Origin: Phlebotomus papatasi | Taxonomy: Eukaryota; Arthropoda; Insecta; Diptera; Psychodidae | Direction of reading: 5' to 3' | Assembly (NCBI RefSeq): GCF_024763615.1 | Contig: NC_077223.1 | Span: 10,416,001-10,480,000 of the forward strand | Length of the DNA stretch: 64,000 nt | Shown here: in pieces, positions 36,979 to 49,036 of the stretch | Numbering within the stretch: position 1 is the stretch's first letter | Layout of the letters: the number at the start of each line of letters is the position of its first letter | The notes under the pieces: model-generated | Told to the model about the DNA's origin: nothing | Databases searched by the model: none | What the model saw: only the letters and a program-made list of their open reading frames with translations | Made by a program: the position numbers and the translations under genes

Positions 36979-37308
36979 CAGTAGAGTCTCGCTATAGTCC
37001 ATATTTGGTTCCAGATTTGACACTTGGGTCGCACTATAGTCCATGTAATTTTTTAAAATTATCAACGATTTTTAGTATTGAAATTGCTCGACGGCTTCCA
37101 CTTTCTTTGCGATTGTGGTACTTGTGCTCACTCTCTTCATTATGTATCACAATTATCACAACTACTCAATAAAGTTTGCCAAAAATATTAAAATAATTAT
37201 GGAAACATTGCATGTCGCGGACCAAAAAAAAATTAACCTCAGTGATTTGAAATCAACGGTCGATAAATTGTGGACTATAGAGCGATGGCCTATAGCGGGA
37301 CTCTACTG
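36979..37308 (+). mobile_element. CAGTAGAGYCTCGCTAT TIR element, copy 2
   Basis: Ends CAGTAGAGTCTCGCTATAGT and tatagcgggactctactg with TA on both sides. The body is nearly the same as copy 1 (ttggttccagatttgacact, gacggcttccactttctttg). Its ends are better inverted copies of one another than those of copy 1. Confidence 0.78.
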
Positions 37309-37831
37309 TATTTATTTTTTATTTATTATATACACATTCCATTTTTACAATGTACAGTCGGTTCTTACATTTAAACAGCCATAATATTCGCAATATAAAA
37401 AAAAGTAGAATCCCTTAAAGATGAATCACCCATCATTTCAAAAGATAGAGAGGTATCTTTATCCCAGTTCCCAGAGGTATCTTTATCCCAGAGATTTATC
37501 CCAGTTCCTGAATTTTGGAGTTTCTTAAATACAAGCAATTACATAATTTTTTTTTTAATCAGTTCATATAGAAGTGAAATGATACAAGTTAAGCCATCGG
37601 TCTGAAGTTAATCCCGTATAAATAGGTCTTTGGACTAAAGATTTAGTTCACTCCCTGAAATCCTGTAATTTCGAGAACACAAACAATAACGTTAATTTAT
37701 CTGAATATGTTGTACTAATTGGTCTATATCCATAATATACAATTCTATGTCATTACTTTTGCAAAAATCTTGCTTATTGAGAAATTAGAGGAGTTAAACC
37801 ACATGGATAAGCCTTAAGTCTGAAGCTTGTA

Positions 37832-38160
37832 CAGTAGAGTCTCTCAAATCTGAATCTCTCAAATTCGAACGCCGTTTGGATTCAAAATGTCAATTGTGAG
37901 GTTATGTTATAAAGTTCGTATTCTTGGCGAATGAAAATCATATTTATGTGCTTCTTCCTGAATGTTTACATACATTATGGTCGTGTAAAATGGAAAGGAA
38001 GTATGTTATCACTAAGACTTGCGAGAAAGTACGGGAATTTGATTCAAAGTACAATTTAATCTCACACCAATTTCGTTAGTTTTGAAAAAATCGTTCGAAT
38101 TTGGGAGGTGAGAAATGTCAAAAATACCCCCCGAGCGTTCGAATTTAGGAGACTCTACTG
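37832..38160. mobile_element. CAGTAGAGTCTCTCAAAT TIR element (329 bp)
   Basis: Ends CAGTAGAGTCTCTCAAATCT and cgaatttaggagactctactg, flanked by TA. Same outermost bases as the 30190 and 36979 elements but a different body. A lone cagtagagtc end is at 55257. Confidence 0.7.
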
Positions 38161-38292
38161 TATAAAAAGAAAGTACATTTTTATAGAACCACAACTCATA
38201 AAAGTCCTATAACGAAATATGTTTATTGTGAAATGAATCATATTAGACTATTTAAACTTGTCATTTGATCATTTGTATTAATATTAAATTCG

Positions 38293-38525
38293 AGTCCCGG
38301 TGAAAATTCTCAAAGCGAAAATCCAGAAAGCCAACATCACGAATTATTCAAAGTATCATAGATACTCCCCCGATTGCGCCCGCGCTTGCTGGAAGCAAAG
38401 AGAAATTTTCTGTGGCTTGGGAAATTATTCTACACATTATCCTCCATATAGTTTTTCCCTTCCGGGATTTTGAACATTCGTTATTTGGTTTTCGGGATTT
38501 TGGCTTTCGACACTTTAGCTGCTTC
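38293..38525. mobile_element. Family K element, copy 2
   Basis: Left end tcccggtgaaaattctcaaa and gcgaaaatccagaaagccaa; right end gggattttgaacattcg and ttttcgggattttggctttc. The centre shares ttctgtggcttgggaaatta and acattatcctccatata with copy 1. Confidence 0.65.
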
Positions 38526-38624
38526 CATTAAATTCGTTTTGTGAGAGATTTTACTCTAAATTTAGGTCTAAAGCAGTCTTAAGACTAGAGGTTTAGCCCA
38601 GTTCCCGAAGATCTGGTTGCAGAC

Positions 38625-38733
38625 TTACGACTTAAGCTGAGAAACGGCTTAGTGAAAAACTAATGGAAATGTAGTTTAATCATTATTTTGATTAAAATTA
38701 CGTTAAGTCATTTCTCAGCTTAAGCCATAGGTT
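38625..38733. mobile_element. Short TIR element (CTTAAGCTGAGAAA arms)
   Basis: Left arm cgacttaagctgagaaacgg pairs with right arm tttctcagcttaagccatag around a loop containing aatgtagtttaatcattatt. Related sequence at 39345-39455 and 45690-45765. Confidence 0.5.
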
Positions 38734-38963
38734 TATCCAGCACATAAGTCTCTATTTTCCCGGAGGTTGGAATCGACGCAAAGATGGCGATGGCCGCATG
38801 CGAAAGGGGCAAAAAGATGAAAATGAAATGAATAAATTGAATTAAATATTTACATAGCTTTGCTAATTGAGTCTAAAATGGGCTTCAGACATATGGCTTA
38901 GCCATATGGCTTAACTTCTGTAATATCTTATCAATCATGAATTTTTTGAAAAATTATCGTTCG

Positions 38964-39108
38964 ACCCTTTAAGGACGATTGGGTCACTGGTGACCCAAAA
39001 ATCAAATTTGTGCTATGATCTTCTAAAGTTATGCTTTGCTCTAAAAAGTCAGAAAAAGTGATTTTTTCTGAACCCCGATTTTTGACCTTCTCGTCCTTAA
39101 AGGGTTAA
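38964..39108. mobile_element. TTAA element (CCCTTTAAGGACG), copy 2
   Basis: Left end gaccctttaaggacgattgg, right end ctcgtccttaaagggttaa; the body closely follows copy 1 (taaaaagtcagaaaaagtga). Right-hand TTAA is shared with the next element at 39109. It interrupts the 38882-39325 repeat. Confidence 0.75.
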
Positions 39109-39218
39109 TGGCCTCTACATACTTAAGAAATTTGTGTCCATATTAAAGAATTTTTCCAACACATGCATAGGAAATTTTCTTCAATATGGACATAAATTTG
39201 TCTAGTGTGTAGAGGCCA
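39109..39218. mobile_element. TIR element with TGGCCTCTACA ends (110 bp)
   Basis: Starts tggcctctacatacttaag and ends gtctagtgtgtagaggcca; inner arms (tgtccatattaaa and tcaatatggaca) also pair. The ends match the 43524 and 49159 elements, but the centre differs. Confidence 0.65.
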
Positions 39219-39344
39219 TAAGATTGGACAACATGGAAAATAGATATATTAAATTTTGAAAAACCGATAAAATAGGTTTCTATTTTAAATTCCGATATCA
39301 TCGGGCCAAACTTTAGGTCTGAAGATGGCATAAGGGCTTTGACA

Positions 39345-39455
39345 GACCTGAGGATTAGCCGAGTGACGGCTTAGCGTAATTCTATTCGAATATAATGGTT
39401 AAACTACATTTCCATCATTTTCTACTAAGTTGTCTCTTGGCTTAAGTCGTAAGTG
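39345..39455. repeat. Relative of the 38625 element
   Basis: Contains agtgacggcttagcgtaatt, a loop with ggttaaactacatttccatc and then tctcttggcttaagtcgtaa, matching the 38625 element in order with the loop inverted. Confidence 0.4.
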
Positions 39456-40609
39456 CGTTTCTTCTAGTTATAAGATTAAAGTCACATCTTAGATCTTTCG
39501 TTTTAAGAAAAGTTTACATTAAATAGTACGTCTACTAGTACTTACTTTTGACTTTCATTTCCTTCTGTTGGGAAAGGAAGAGTCCTTTCCCGACGGTCCT
39601 TAAAATTTCTATGAAGAAAAATGGTTGAACGTCAAGAAGCTGAAAATATGTCTGTAATGGTGTCCTGTCATCAATTCCTTAACTCCCAAGAGTCATTTCC
39701 GCCTCAGAGGGAGGATCTCAGAGGGAATTGAGTGGTAAAGGATGACTCTTGGTGGAAAAAAGTAGTCCAATAATTCTTTCACCATGATTCGTGCTCGATG
39801 ACTTGGCTAAAAGTTTGTCCGGGTTCTCTATTTTTTTTTCCACAAGAGTTCCTTCTGGGGGTCTGATTGGAGGAGCTGGGTAGAAGGAGGATGGTGAGGT
39901 AGAAGAACAAGTCCAGAGGCAACAAGGGAACAAGAATGAGTCGCATTGTTGGGCTGAAATTGCTTTTATTGTGGTGTCGAAATTGGCTGTTTTGGGTGAT
40001 GGGAGGGAGAGTGACTTGGTTTTCATCAATCAATACCCATCGATGAAAATTTTCACCCAAAATATGACTCTGTAACTCCTTGGGCGGGTGCTTTTATATT
40101 GCTCATCCAGTATTACAGGGGCGTATGTTCATTTTAGGTATTCTTCATTACATGACTTCAAAGAGGCGGTTTTGTTTGAAAAGGAACGTTATCTGTAAAT
40201 ACCAATACTTTACTTAAAAAAATACGTAAGTTGAGTTACCCGCGTGTGATATAATTCTCTATGATCTGTAACTCTTTCCTCCATCGTTGTAATTCCTTAA
40301 TTTTACCTGAACCTCGCAGGGCTCTCGAAGGACCGGCTCGAAGGACCAACTTTCGATCTTGCGGCTTTTCTTTCAGTCTCTATTGACTGAAAATTGATTT
40401 TTCAACATTATCAAGAACTTTAATAACTCCCGATTTGTGAGGGAATTTGAGAATTTTACGAGGTAGTGCAAAATGTAATTGCGAACTTCGTCTAATTTGA
40501 CAAGACAATGACATATTGCATGAAGTTAGTCGCGAATAACCCTTAAACCTTGATTGTTGACTACTTCATTCCCCGTCAAATAATTTCGTCAGATATCTTT
40601 AAGTTTTCT

Positions 40610-40672
40610 GCATGGCTATATGGACCCGAGTGAGTCTGACAGCCTTACATAAAATAGAAGAAGAAGAAGAAG
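40610..40672 (+). repeat. Possible LINE 3' tail ending in AAG repeats
   Basis: The phrase ggacccgagtgagtctgaca, then gccttacataaaatag, is followed by (AAG)n. Short A-rich or trinucleotide tails after unique sequence are typical of non-LTR 3' ends. No coding part remains. Confidence 0.35.
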
Positions 40673-41308
40673 TTTTCTGCAGAAAATATCTACACCTCTG
40701 CCGAAAATCTGCCGAGAAATCTGTAGATATTCCTACGAATTTTATTTGGGCTTGGGACAAAATTCGTCAGAAAATTTTCCAGATTTTCTGACGAATCCTG
40801 ATGCATACTCTAACGAATTTCTGAAGATATTTTGTCGATTTTCTGTAGATTTTTTTCTACATTCCAGACTTCCAGACAGCTGTGTCAGAAAAGATGGAAT
40901 ATTTTTTTCACTGAAGTTTGCAAAAATTAATAGAGTGATTCTTGGTGATTTCACAGTGTTTATATAAAATAAAGAATTCTGCAACGTCGTGTTATAAGTA
41001 GAGAATAGTGAAGTGATTTCTTTAAACACAGTGTCGACCTAAATTTCGTGTTTTTTTTTGTATCATTCGATTGGCGATTTTTAAGAAATTTGTATTATTG
41101 CTCGCAACTTTTTACTTATCTAAAATGTTTAATCGGTAATGCTTGTTAAGCAGAGCATACCATTTTCTTTGAAACTGCTACAGTTTCTTGATTCAACAAT
41201 ATTTTTGTTGAGAAAATGGAGACTATGCAGATTTTCTATGCAGAAATTCTGACGAGAATCTGCAGATTTTCGGAAGAATTTCTGCCGAAAATCTACAGAT
41301 CTCCTCTG
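40673..41308. mobile_element. TIR-like element with repeated TCTGCCGAAAATCT motifs
   Basis: Near the left edge are ttttctgcagaaaatatcta and ctgccgaaaatctgccgag; near the right edge are gcagattttcggaagaattt and ctgccgaaaatctacagat. The subterminal motifs occur several times on both strands. About 640 bp; short ORFs inside have no recognised family. Confidence 0.5.
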
Positions 41309-43523
41309 AATGTACTAGAATATACCGTTACAATTCAAAAAACCTCCGAGTAAAATCGGCAGGTAGAGCAAGGATTTGACGGGTCGTTTTCCACGGATTT
41401 GTCCCTCGACAATGCAATGAGAAAATAATGCATTTTTATGTTAAGGTTCTAGCTGAGTAACAAAATGTTTATAATATCTAATGTTCGATAAAAATCGGCA
41501 TGTGTCCCTGTAATATTGGAGGAGCGATTTATTCTGCTGTCCTCCACCTTCTTTCTTGGGTTCGTCTCTCTGATCTTTTGGCTGCCGATTTGAGTGTTAA
41601 GCCACATTTCTTTTATGTCGCTTTTTTGTACTTGGATGTCTGGTTGAAAAGAAATGGAGGAATGGCTCTTGGTATAATAGAGAAATCATGAAATGCAGAA
41701 ATCATTATCGGGTCGTCGTGATGATTCCATGGTGAGGTTGACTCCCGGAAAAGTAGAGTCGTGGCTACTCACCAATAAACTAACTGCTGGCCTCTAATCT
41801 CATGCAGCGAATCAGAGGGTATTACTCTGCTATTATTCTTCGATGTTGCTTTCTTCAGAGGCCAGAAGAACAATGTGGGTTGGGTGCTAAAGAAAGGCCC
41901 CTAAGAATCTCAATTGACATCAATTGATATTCCTCTGTGAAAAAGCTTCCTCTTTGAGCTTTCTGGCGTAGAAAGTTCTCCCAATAAATTATCGCCATGG
42001 CATTAATAATGATGTATTGGATTGAAAATTACCTGTAATTTTGTTTGAAATAGAATGATGAGACAATGGTGGAAACCACTCAATAAGGCTGTCATCACGA
42101 GTCTCTAAGTTTCCACAAAATTACATCTCAAGGCAAATGACGTGGGAAAGCAGATGAGAAAGGGAGCTTCTTCTTGTGATTACTGATAAATTGATTTTTT
42201 TTTGCTGGTGCATCTCTCCCTCACATGACAAATTGATCAATCACGTCGTATGTCATTAGTCAGTCAACACAGTATAATAAATTATTTGTGATATTTCATG
42301 CAAATATATCTTCTACGAGGGAAATGGTGAGATGTGTGTACTTTATGAGGAAATTGCATTCAAATACTGCAATTTATAAAGTTTGTGCCAATTTTTTTGA
42401 TTACGCGTTTGTCTCAACCGTCTCAACAATAATTCGTTACAATTCAAATTTGAGTTTTATGACACTTATTCTTATGTCACATTTAAATTTGAAATCATAT
42501 TCTGAGTATTTATTCGAGGATGGTATTTTTCTTAATTTACTTAAACGACTCAAACACTGTGATTCATTCCTGACCTAAAGTTTTTCAACTGCCTTTTTGA
42601 ATCCCCCAAGTGTGTCCTGGCTAAAATTGAAAGTCTTAGAGATTGTTCAAAAGATTCAAAATAAAAATGTCCTCGTTTAAATAAAATTAAATCGAGGTAA
42701 TTGCAACATTTACCGACATTTTACAGGCAAATTTTATCTCTTTTCTGTCACATTAAAGTTTAGAATTTTAATAATAGCCTGTAAACTTCGCAATACCTCT
42801 TCTGAATTCTTTTATTAATTGCATCAAAAGTTAAATGATATCGCGACAGGGTATTCTTTGAAATTTATTGATATAGTTTCATTGATGATTTTGTGGCTTT
42901 GTGTGACCATGTGCTTCAGTCGTAAAATGACAAGTAATTCTTGTGAATTCCTGTGGTGAAAGACAACTTACCTTTGAATGCAAAACTGTGCTCAATTAGA
43001 AAGCCTACGGAAGCTTTTATTCAGTAATTTTGTGGCGTAGAGATCTCTCAAGTGGGATGAAATTCCTGTGGGACGTTTTTTTGTTAGAGCAAAGAATTAA
43101 AAAATATTCTTGCGTATCTCGGGAAGAATTTTTGTGTTGAATTTCTTCTTGATTTTTTATCAGTGATTCTGTGGTCTCTCCACAGGCTGTACAATGAGTA
43201 ACATTTTATGCTGATGAAATCGCATTAGTTAGGGTTCTATTGTGGCATAGCGCCACATTCGATCCGGATGGTGAATGGAACAAATTTAAGAATATTTTTC
43301 ACTCACTTGTGATTCTCATTACACTGTTCATTGTGCTGAAGTGTCCGAGTCATTTTCCTGACACATCAAAAATCCTCCATTTGGTGAGCTTTCTAGTCCT
43401 AAAAGAAAAGTTTTTAAACTTTTTGACGCTGTTTGTTAAAAGTTTGTCAAAAGACTGGTCTCCTATGCATAAAAGTTTTGTCATACTGTTCTTTTTTGAC
43501 AAAATACTTTCAAAGACCTTTAA

Positions 43524-43662
43524 GGCGTCTACACATTGGGAGCAATTTTCGTCAAAAATTGCGTTTTTGACAGAAATTTGACGTTTCCCCCTACAACGCT
43601 GCAGGGAATTTCCTTCAAAAAAGCAATTTTTGACAAAAATTGCTCCCAATGTGTAGAGGCCA
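43524..43662 (+). mobile_element. GGCCTCTACACA TIR element (~139 bp), copy 1
   Basis: Starts ggcgtctacacattgggagc and ends gctcccaatgtgtagaggcc, TTAA-like flanks. The centre has the palindrome-like ttgacaaaaattgc pairs. It produces parts of ORFs on both strands that are not genes. Confidence 0.75.
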
Positions 43663-43787
43663 TTAAGCTAATTACAAATTATGCTAAATATCAATAATAA
43701 CATTATAAAATTCATTTCTCAATGATACTGAAACTAAATGTTAAGATAAATCTCCAATATCGAGCTAAGTTACCAAATATAATATTA

Positions 43788-43956
43788 GGGGACACCGAGG
43801 CAGAATTAGAATATTGAGCTAATTGCTATTTATTCAGAGTAATTAACTTCCTCCCAATTCATTGAGGTATTTATCAGATGGATTCAAACATGTTATTTTA
43901 TAAATTATAAGCACAGACAAAATCATATTTTTGGCTTATTATGCCCTGGTATCCTC
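43788..43956. mobile_element. Family C-like TIR element (169 bp)
   Basis: Ends GGGGACACCGAGGCAGAAT and attatgccctggtatcctc, flanked by TA. Diverged from the family C ends. Confidence 0.5.
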
Positions 43957-44189
43957 TACAATATTTTCTAAATCCGAATATGCTATTCGCTGTCAGCAAT
44001 ATTTTACTGTTTTGACAAATTATTTGTTTTATTTTGCATTTTTTCTTCACTTATAAATTCGAATTAAAATATCGAACATTGCTTTTAATAATGTGTGATA
44101 ATAAAATTATTGACGAATATTGTACCAATCCGTGCACTTTTGAAAATTCGAAAATTTCAGAATTGCGTTATATTCTTGTATAAAATCTT

Positions 44190-44444
44190 CACTGAGAGAA
44201 AAAAGAGGGTGCGATTCACTTTTTTTCCTCGTAGCTTTAACACTTTTTAGGTGTAAAAATATATCAACATGTTTTAATGTTAATTTTACACCTTTTTAAG
44301 GGTAAAATTAACATGAAAAAGGGTAACTTTAACTCATAATACACCTAAAAAGCATAATATTTACACCGATTTCGGATCAATACTGCAGGGTAAAGTTAAC
44401 ATTTCCGGAATGTTATTTTAACTTTTTCGGATTTCTCTTAAGTG
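44190..44444 (-). mobile_element. CACTGAGAGAAA-ended TIR element, copy 2
   Basis: Starts CACTGAGAGAAAAAAGAG and ends atttctcttaagtg; the body is the reverse complement of copy 1, including gatttcggatcaatactgca. It abuts the family A cluster beginning at 44454. Confidence 0.75.
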
Positions 44445-44453
44445 TTCCCATCC

Positions 44454-45683
44454 ACAGCTGGAATTTCATTCTCCAATAGTGTCTTGGACAAAAATTATTA
44501 GAACTCTGCATAAAACAAAAAAGCCGTTTATATTCGAAGAATTCAAATTAAATTTCGAATTTTCAAACTAAATTTTCGCAAAAGGTGAGGAAATTCTTAT
44601 GAAATATCACACTAAAAAGCTGTCAAAAGTATTTCTCAGTGATTTTTTGGGGAATTATTCGAGACACTACGAAATGTTTCGAAATTCAAACAGGTGGTCC
44701 ATCGACCACCATGGGAACAAAACCTGACAATTCACAGAGTTTGAAAAATTCGAAAATCTATTTGAAAAGCCAAAAAAGAAACATTCTTACTTTTAGATAA
44801 TTCTGCAAGGTGGCTGAAGCACATTCTGTTCGAATTTCGAAGTGATCAGGTGGGTGCAAACACAAGTAGAGTTTGATTCTCCAATAGTGTCTTGGATAAA
44901 AGGTAAATGGAACTCTATTTGCACAAAAAGTCGTTGATGTTCGAAGAATTCAAACTTAATATCGAATTTTTATACTAAATTTTCACACAAGTTAGAGAAA
45001 ATTTATTAAGCGTCACACTAAAAAGCTCGCAAAAGATTTACTCAGTGATTATGGAGTTTTTATTAAGACAGCAGCAATAGACGCCATTGCTTTGTATTTT
45101 TCCTCACAACAAAGTTAAGACCTACACATTTTGACACTCTTCCCGTACAGAAGTAGATCTTAAAAAATTCGAAAATCTATTTGAAGATCCAAAAAAGAGA
45201 CTTTCTTACTTCTTCATACTTTCTCAAGGTGGCGGAAGTTACATCCTGTTCGAATTTCGAAGTGCTCAAGTGTCAAGATGTGTCGATCTTCACATTGTTG
45301 TGAGGAAAAATAACAGAACAACGATGCTTACTGTTCTTGTCCCATTATTTAATCACTCCATAATCAATGAGTAACTCTTTTGCGAGCTTTTTAGTGTGAC
45401 ATCTGATAAATTTTCCCCAACTTGTTCGAAAATTTAGTATGAAAATTCGAAATTGAATTTGAATTCTTCGAACTTCAACGACTTTTTGTGCAAATAGAGT
45501 TCCATTTACCTTTCATCCAAGACACTATTGGAGAATCAAAATCTACTTGTGATCGGGCTCACTGGAGCACTTCGCAGTTCGAACAATATGTACTTCAGGC
45601 ACATCGCAGAATTATCAAGAAGTAAGAATGTCTCTTTTTTGGTTTTCGAAACCGATCTTCGAATTTTTTAAACTGCACCTCTG
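44454..45683. repeat. Rearranged cluster of family A elements with alternating orientation
   Basis: Five blocks: left half forward (44454-44695), right half inverted (44741-44848), left two-thirds forward (44861-45138), one full-length inverted copy (45148-45551) and a right end forward (45563-45683). The inverted full copy is very close to copy 1 at base 14 and even shares its flanks (gatcac and ctgtacgg). The blocks make several overlapping inverted repeats. Confidence 0.75.
45148..45551 (-). mobile_element. Family A short TIR element, full-length inverted copy
   Basis: Reverse complement of the family A body from CAGAAGTAGATCTT to AAAATCTACTTGTG. It is the only complete copy within the rearranged cluster. 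Confidence 0.78.
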
Positions 45684-45932
45684 TTTAATTAAAATAATGA
45701 TTAAACTACAAATACATCAGTTTACCACTAAGCTGTTCCTCGGCTTAGCACTAAACCTATAAAGAACCGGTCAAATTGACTGGTTTAAAATTAACACATA
45801 TTTGAACGGTACAATGTCATAATCAAACTTTATGAATTCCTTAAAATAAACATGTAATATATTTTTCAGTGATTAATTTTTTGCTCAAGACAAATTTGTT
45901 GAGTATCCTATCCTACCGCGGTTTGTCATTTA

Positions 45933-46243
45933 GGGCAGAATCACATTGATAGTAAAATGCTCACCGTATTTCGTTAATTTAGGTGAAAATAATTTGATAA
46001 CATTGAAGAAATGAAACGAAAATGCGATAAACGGTGAGCAAAAAAACTGTACGAGAAATTTGTCTTCTGAATTTTCGTTTCATTTCTTCAATTTTCTTAT
46101 ATTATTTTCACCTAGTGCCACCGAGTATGAGATAAGGTAATACGGTAATCGAGAATTTGCGTAAGAATTCCAATGAAAATGCATAAATTAACGAAATACG
46201 GTGAGGCTACGGCGAACATTTTACTGTCAATGTGATTCTGCCC
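45933..46243. mobile_element. Family B foldback element, copy 2, with shortened left arm
   Basis: Ends GGGCAGAATCACATTGATAG and tgtcaatgtgattctgccc with TTA on both sides (45930-45932 and 46244-46246). The right arm is complete; the left arm lacks the stretch that in copy 1 holds acgcaaattcttgattaccg. Confidence 0.8.
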
Positions 46244-49036
46244 TTAACCGAAAAACGACCAAAAACGGTCGGTAGGTTTAGTGTTAAGCCATAGGTCTAT
46301 TTAGGACATTATATACTGGCTTATTGTTATTTGATTTAGATTTCTGACAATGAGTAGCATACACCAGAATTTTTGTATGTCAGGGGGTTACTTTGGGGCC
46401 AAAAAGGATGTTTGGGATATAGGCTTTTGGGTTCAATATCGATTGAACTAAATAAAATGGTAATAACTTGAGAAGTTTGTTGAACTGTTGGAGTTGGGAT
46501 AAAAAAGCGCAAGAATAAAAATTGTTGCGAGATAAGAGATGTAATAAAATGTTGTCTTTTTTCTTCCCAAGTGAATCTCTTGCTTCTTTTTTTTGTTGTT
46601 GTTCCTTCCATCTTCCACCTTTCGCTGGATAAAAGTCTGTTCGCGGCATATGGGATCTTTGGGTTACAAAAGAACACTGAAAGAGCCTCTCCATGGGGTT
46701 CCAATGTGCCACAAATAATCTTTCTGTATACCTTTTTTGTACCATACTAGCCTATGCCTCTCTATAAACACGGGGAATATTGTACCAAAGGGAAGAATAA
46801 CAATATGACAGTTGGCGGCGCCGCCCCTTGTCTTTCTTCTCTTTTTTTTCCTGGCCTCACCTCATCCCAGGTCCATGGGATAAATTTAGCATTTTCTCAG
46901 TGGGGTGTGTGGGTGGTAATGGGTGGCATAAAGTGGTGAAAATTTATGGAATTTCTGCCAGACACGCGTTTACAAATCGCTTTTGTGGAAATGAATTTGG
47001 TGCTTGATGGCAAATTTTATTTTTTCAGGGTACCCTCTTTCCGCTTGCAGGACAAGTGAGATATTTTATGATTTTCAATTGATTTATCTGGATTTTCAAA
47101 GGATTTCTCAATCAGTTCAAAATAGCATACTGACGTATCGTGAACTAGGTGATCATAAGCCATAGAAAATTGCTTATGTTTTTATAGTAAATTAGCGAAA
47201 AAAACTGTTGTTTTATTATGTTATTATGTTTTTGCTACATCTAAAGATTAATTCCTGGAGCTCAGCAAACTCTTCAGATTATGCCCTAAGTCTTTCTGCT
47301 GGACTGATATACATTTAAAAAAAAATCAATTTTAAAACTTTATTCTACTGATTTGGTTTACAAAATAGTAATGATTTTAAGAAGTAGAAAATACTTAAAT
47401 ATTTCCCTCAATTCCGGGATGTTTTAATCGTACTATTCCAATGAGAAATGAAAAAATAATTTTAGCACTATACTGCTTCTGCATTATAGACTTTCTTTTG
47501 CATTGGTTCCTGTCTCGACCATCGTGACTCTACACGATAAAGATAAAATGTATCGTCCGATACAAATTGGTTGAGATAACACCATCTGTCGTATAACTTT
47601 GGGAGTTTAAGCCTCCGATTAGTAAGGTATTTACTGAAAAAGACATATATCAGAATCTTTTGCGCCTTTTTATCTTAATTTTGAAATTTATTTGGGCTTG
47701 ACCTACTTCCCATTATAAGATTTAGTTCAAATTTAGCACATATCCGGTGTTAATGGATTATAGTGCAATTCAATTGAAGAATGAAGAGGGAAAATATTTC
47801 TCGTGAACATTTTTTTTTAGTACATGACTGTTCTCATTTGCATTTGTATGACTTTCCTTTCGTTGGTTCTTGTTATGACTGTCAACCCAAAGAAACGTCA
47901 ATTATGGTGCTGTTCCAATAAAAAACGAATATGCTTTTTTAGAACTCTACTGTTCTCGAGTGCTTCTGCATTATCGACTTTTCTTTGTATTGGTTCTTGT
48001 CACGACTGTTTGGTGGCTTTAGAACATTACGAGTACTAGGGAAACAGTCGAGGAAGGAACCAACACAAAAAACTGATAATGTAGAAGAATTTTAGAATAA
48101 AATAGAATCACATTAATTTATCAAAATAAAACTTTCTAAATATTATGAGAACTTTGGGCAATATAAATCATAACTTAATTAAAATTTGAGATAATTAAAA
48201 ATGAAATACTTTCTTTGTGGTTTTTTAAGGGTTAATTCGTAATCCTATAAGCAGCTAAGAATAGTATCTATAAGGAAAGATACTATTCTTAGGAATTAAT
48301 TGCATGACCCAAGTAGCAAAAACTAATCATCAAGACGTAAATTTTAATAAGCCTATCATATTGTTTTAGTTTTATCTGAGATCTTTGATAGTCAATATGA
48401 TTGATATTGGGGAATTGCCTAGAAGTCATACGTTAGACTTTCTAAACGAAGGACCTCTTAGATGATTATCGATTGCAAAAAATCACTCTCATCAAATTTA
48501 GATCAAATTGTGCTATATTTTTGCATAAAAAAGTCCTTGATTTTTTATTTAAATTTATTCAAATTCTTTTACCCGTAATATTTGCTGATTAACACGGTAA
48601 TGTGGAAAAACGCAGTAAATAAATATAGTTGAAAACAATTTTTTCTTCAGGGGCTTGTAGTACAATATTTAGTGTTTCAATTTATGTATTTCTCCTCAAT
48701 TAAAGCCTGGTTGCACCTGTCGTAGATTTACCATAACCGATTTCACCAGATAAACGGTAGACACCACTGAATCATAGATCGTATATGTCAAAAATTTGGT
48801 CAAAACTTAAACTGGACACTCTTTTGAACTTTTATTTATATGATCGTAAAGCACATCATAATTAATTTATTTATCATCATAATTAAAACTTATATTCATT
48901 TTGACTGCTGTCCAACTGGCAAAATTTTAGTAAGTTTCGTGACGTTAGTTAAAAGCGTTAAAAAAAATCTATTTATGATCAAATATAAAGATCTTAATAA
49001 CTAAATTTACTATTTGGGGACTGACATACTTAAGCT

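Larger units (their letters stand above)
38882..39325. repeat. TTCAGAC-family element carrying two insertions
   Basis: Left end gcttcagacatatggcttag and aatatcttatcaatcatgaa matches the 11769 element; right end gccaaactttaggtctgaag is its complement. Between them sit the TTAA element 38964-39108 and the 110-bp element 39109-39218. Confidence 0.5.

Noticed and set aside
43240..43649. ORFs on both strands at 43240-43649 and 49087-49308 with similar peptides
   Set aside because: The shared peptide comes from two copies of the same 138-bp TIR element, not from related genes.
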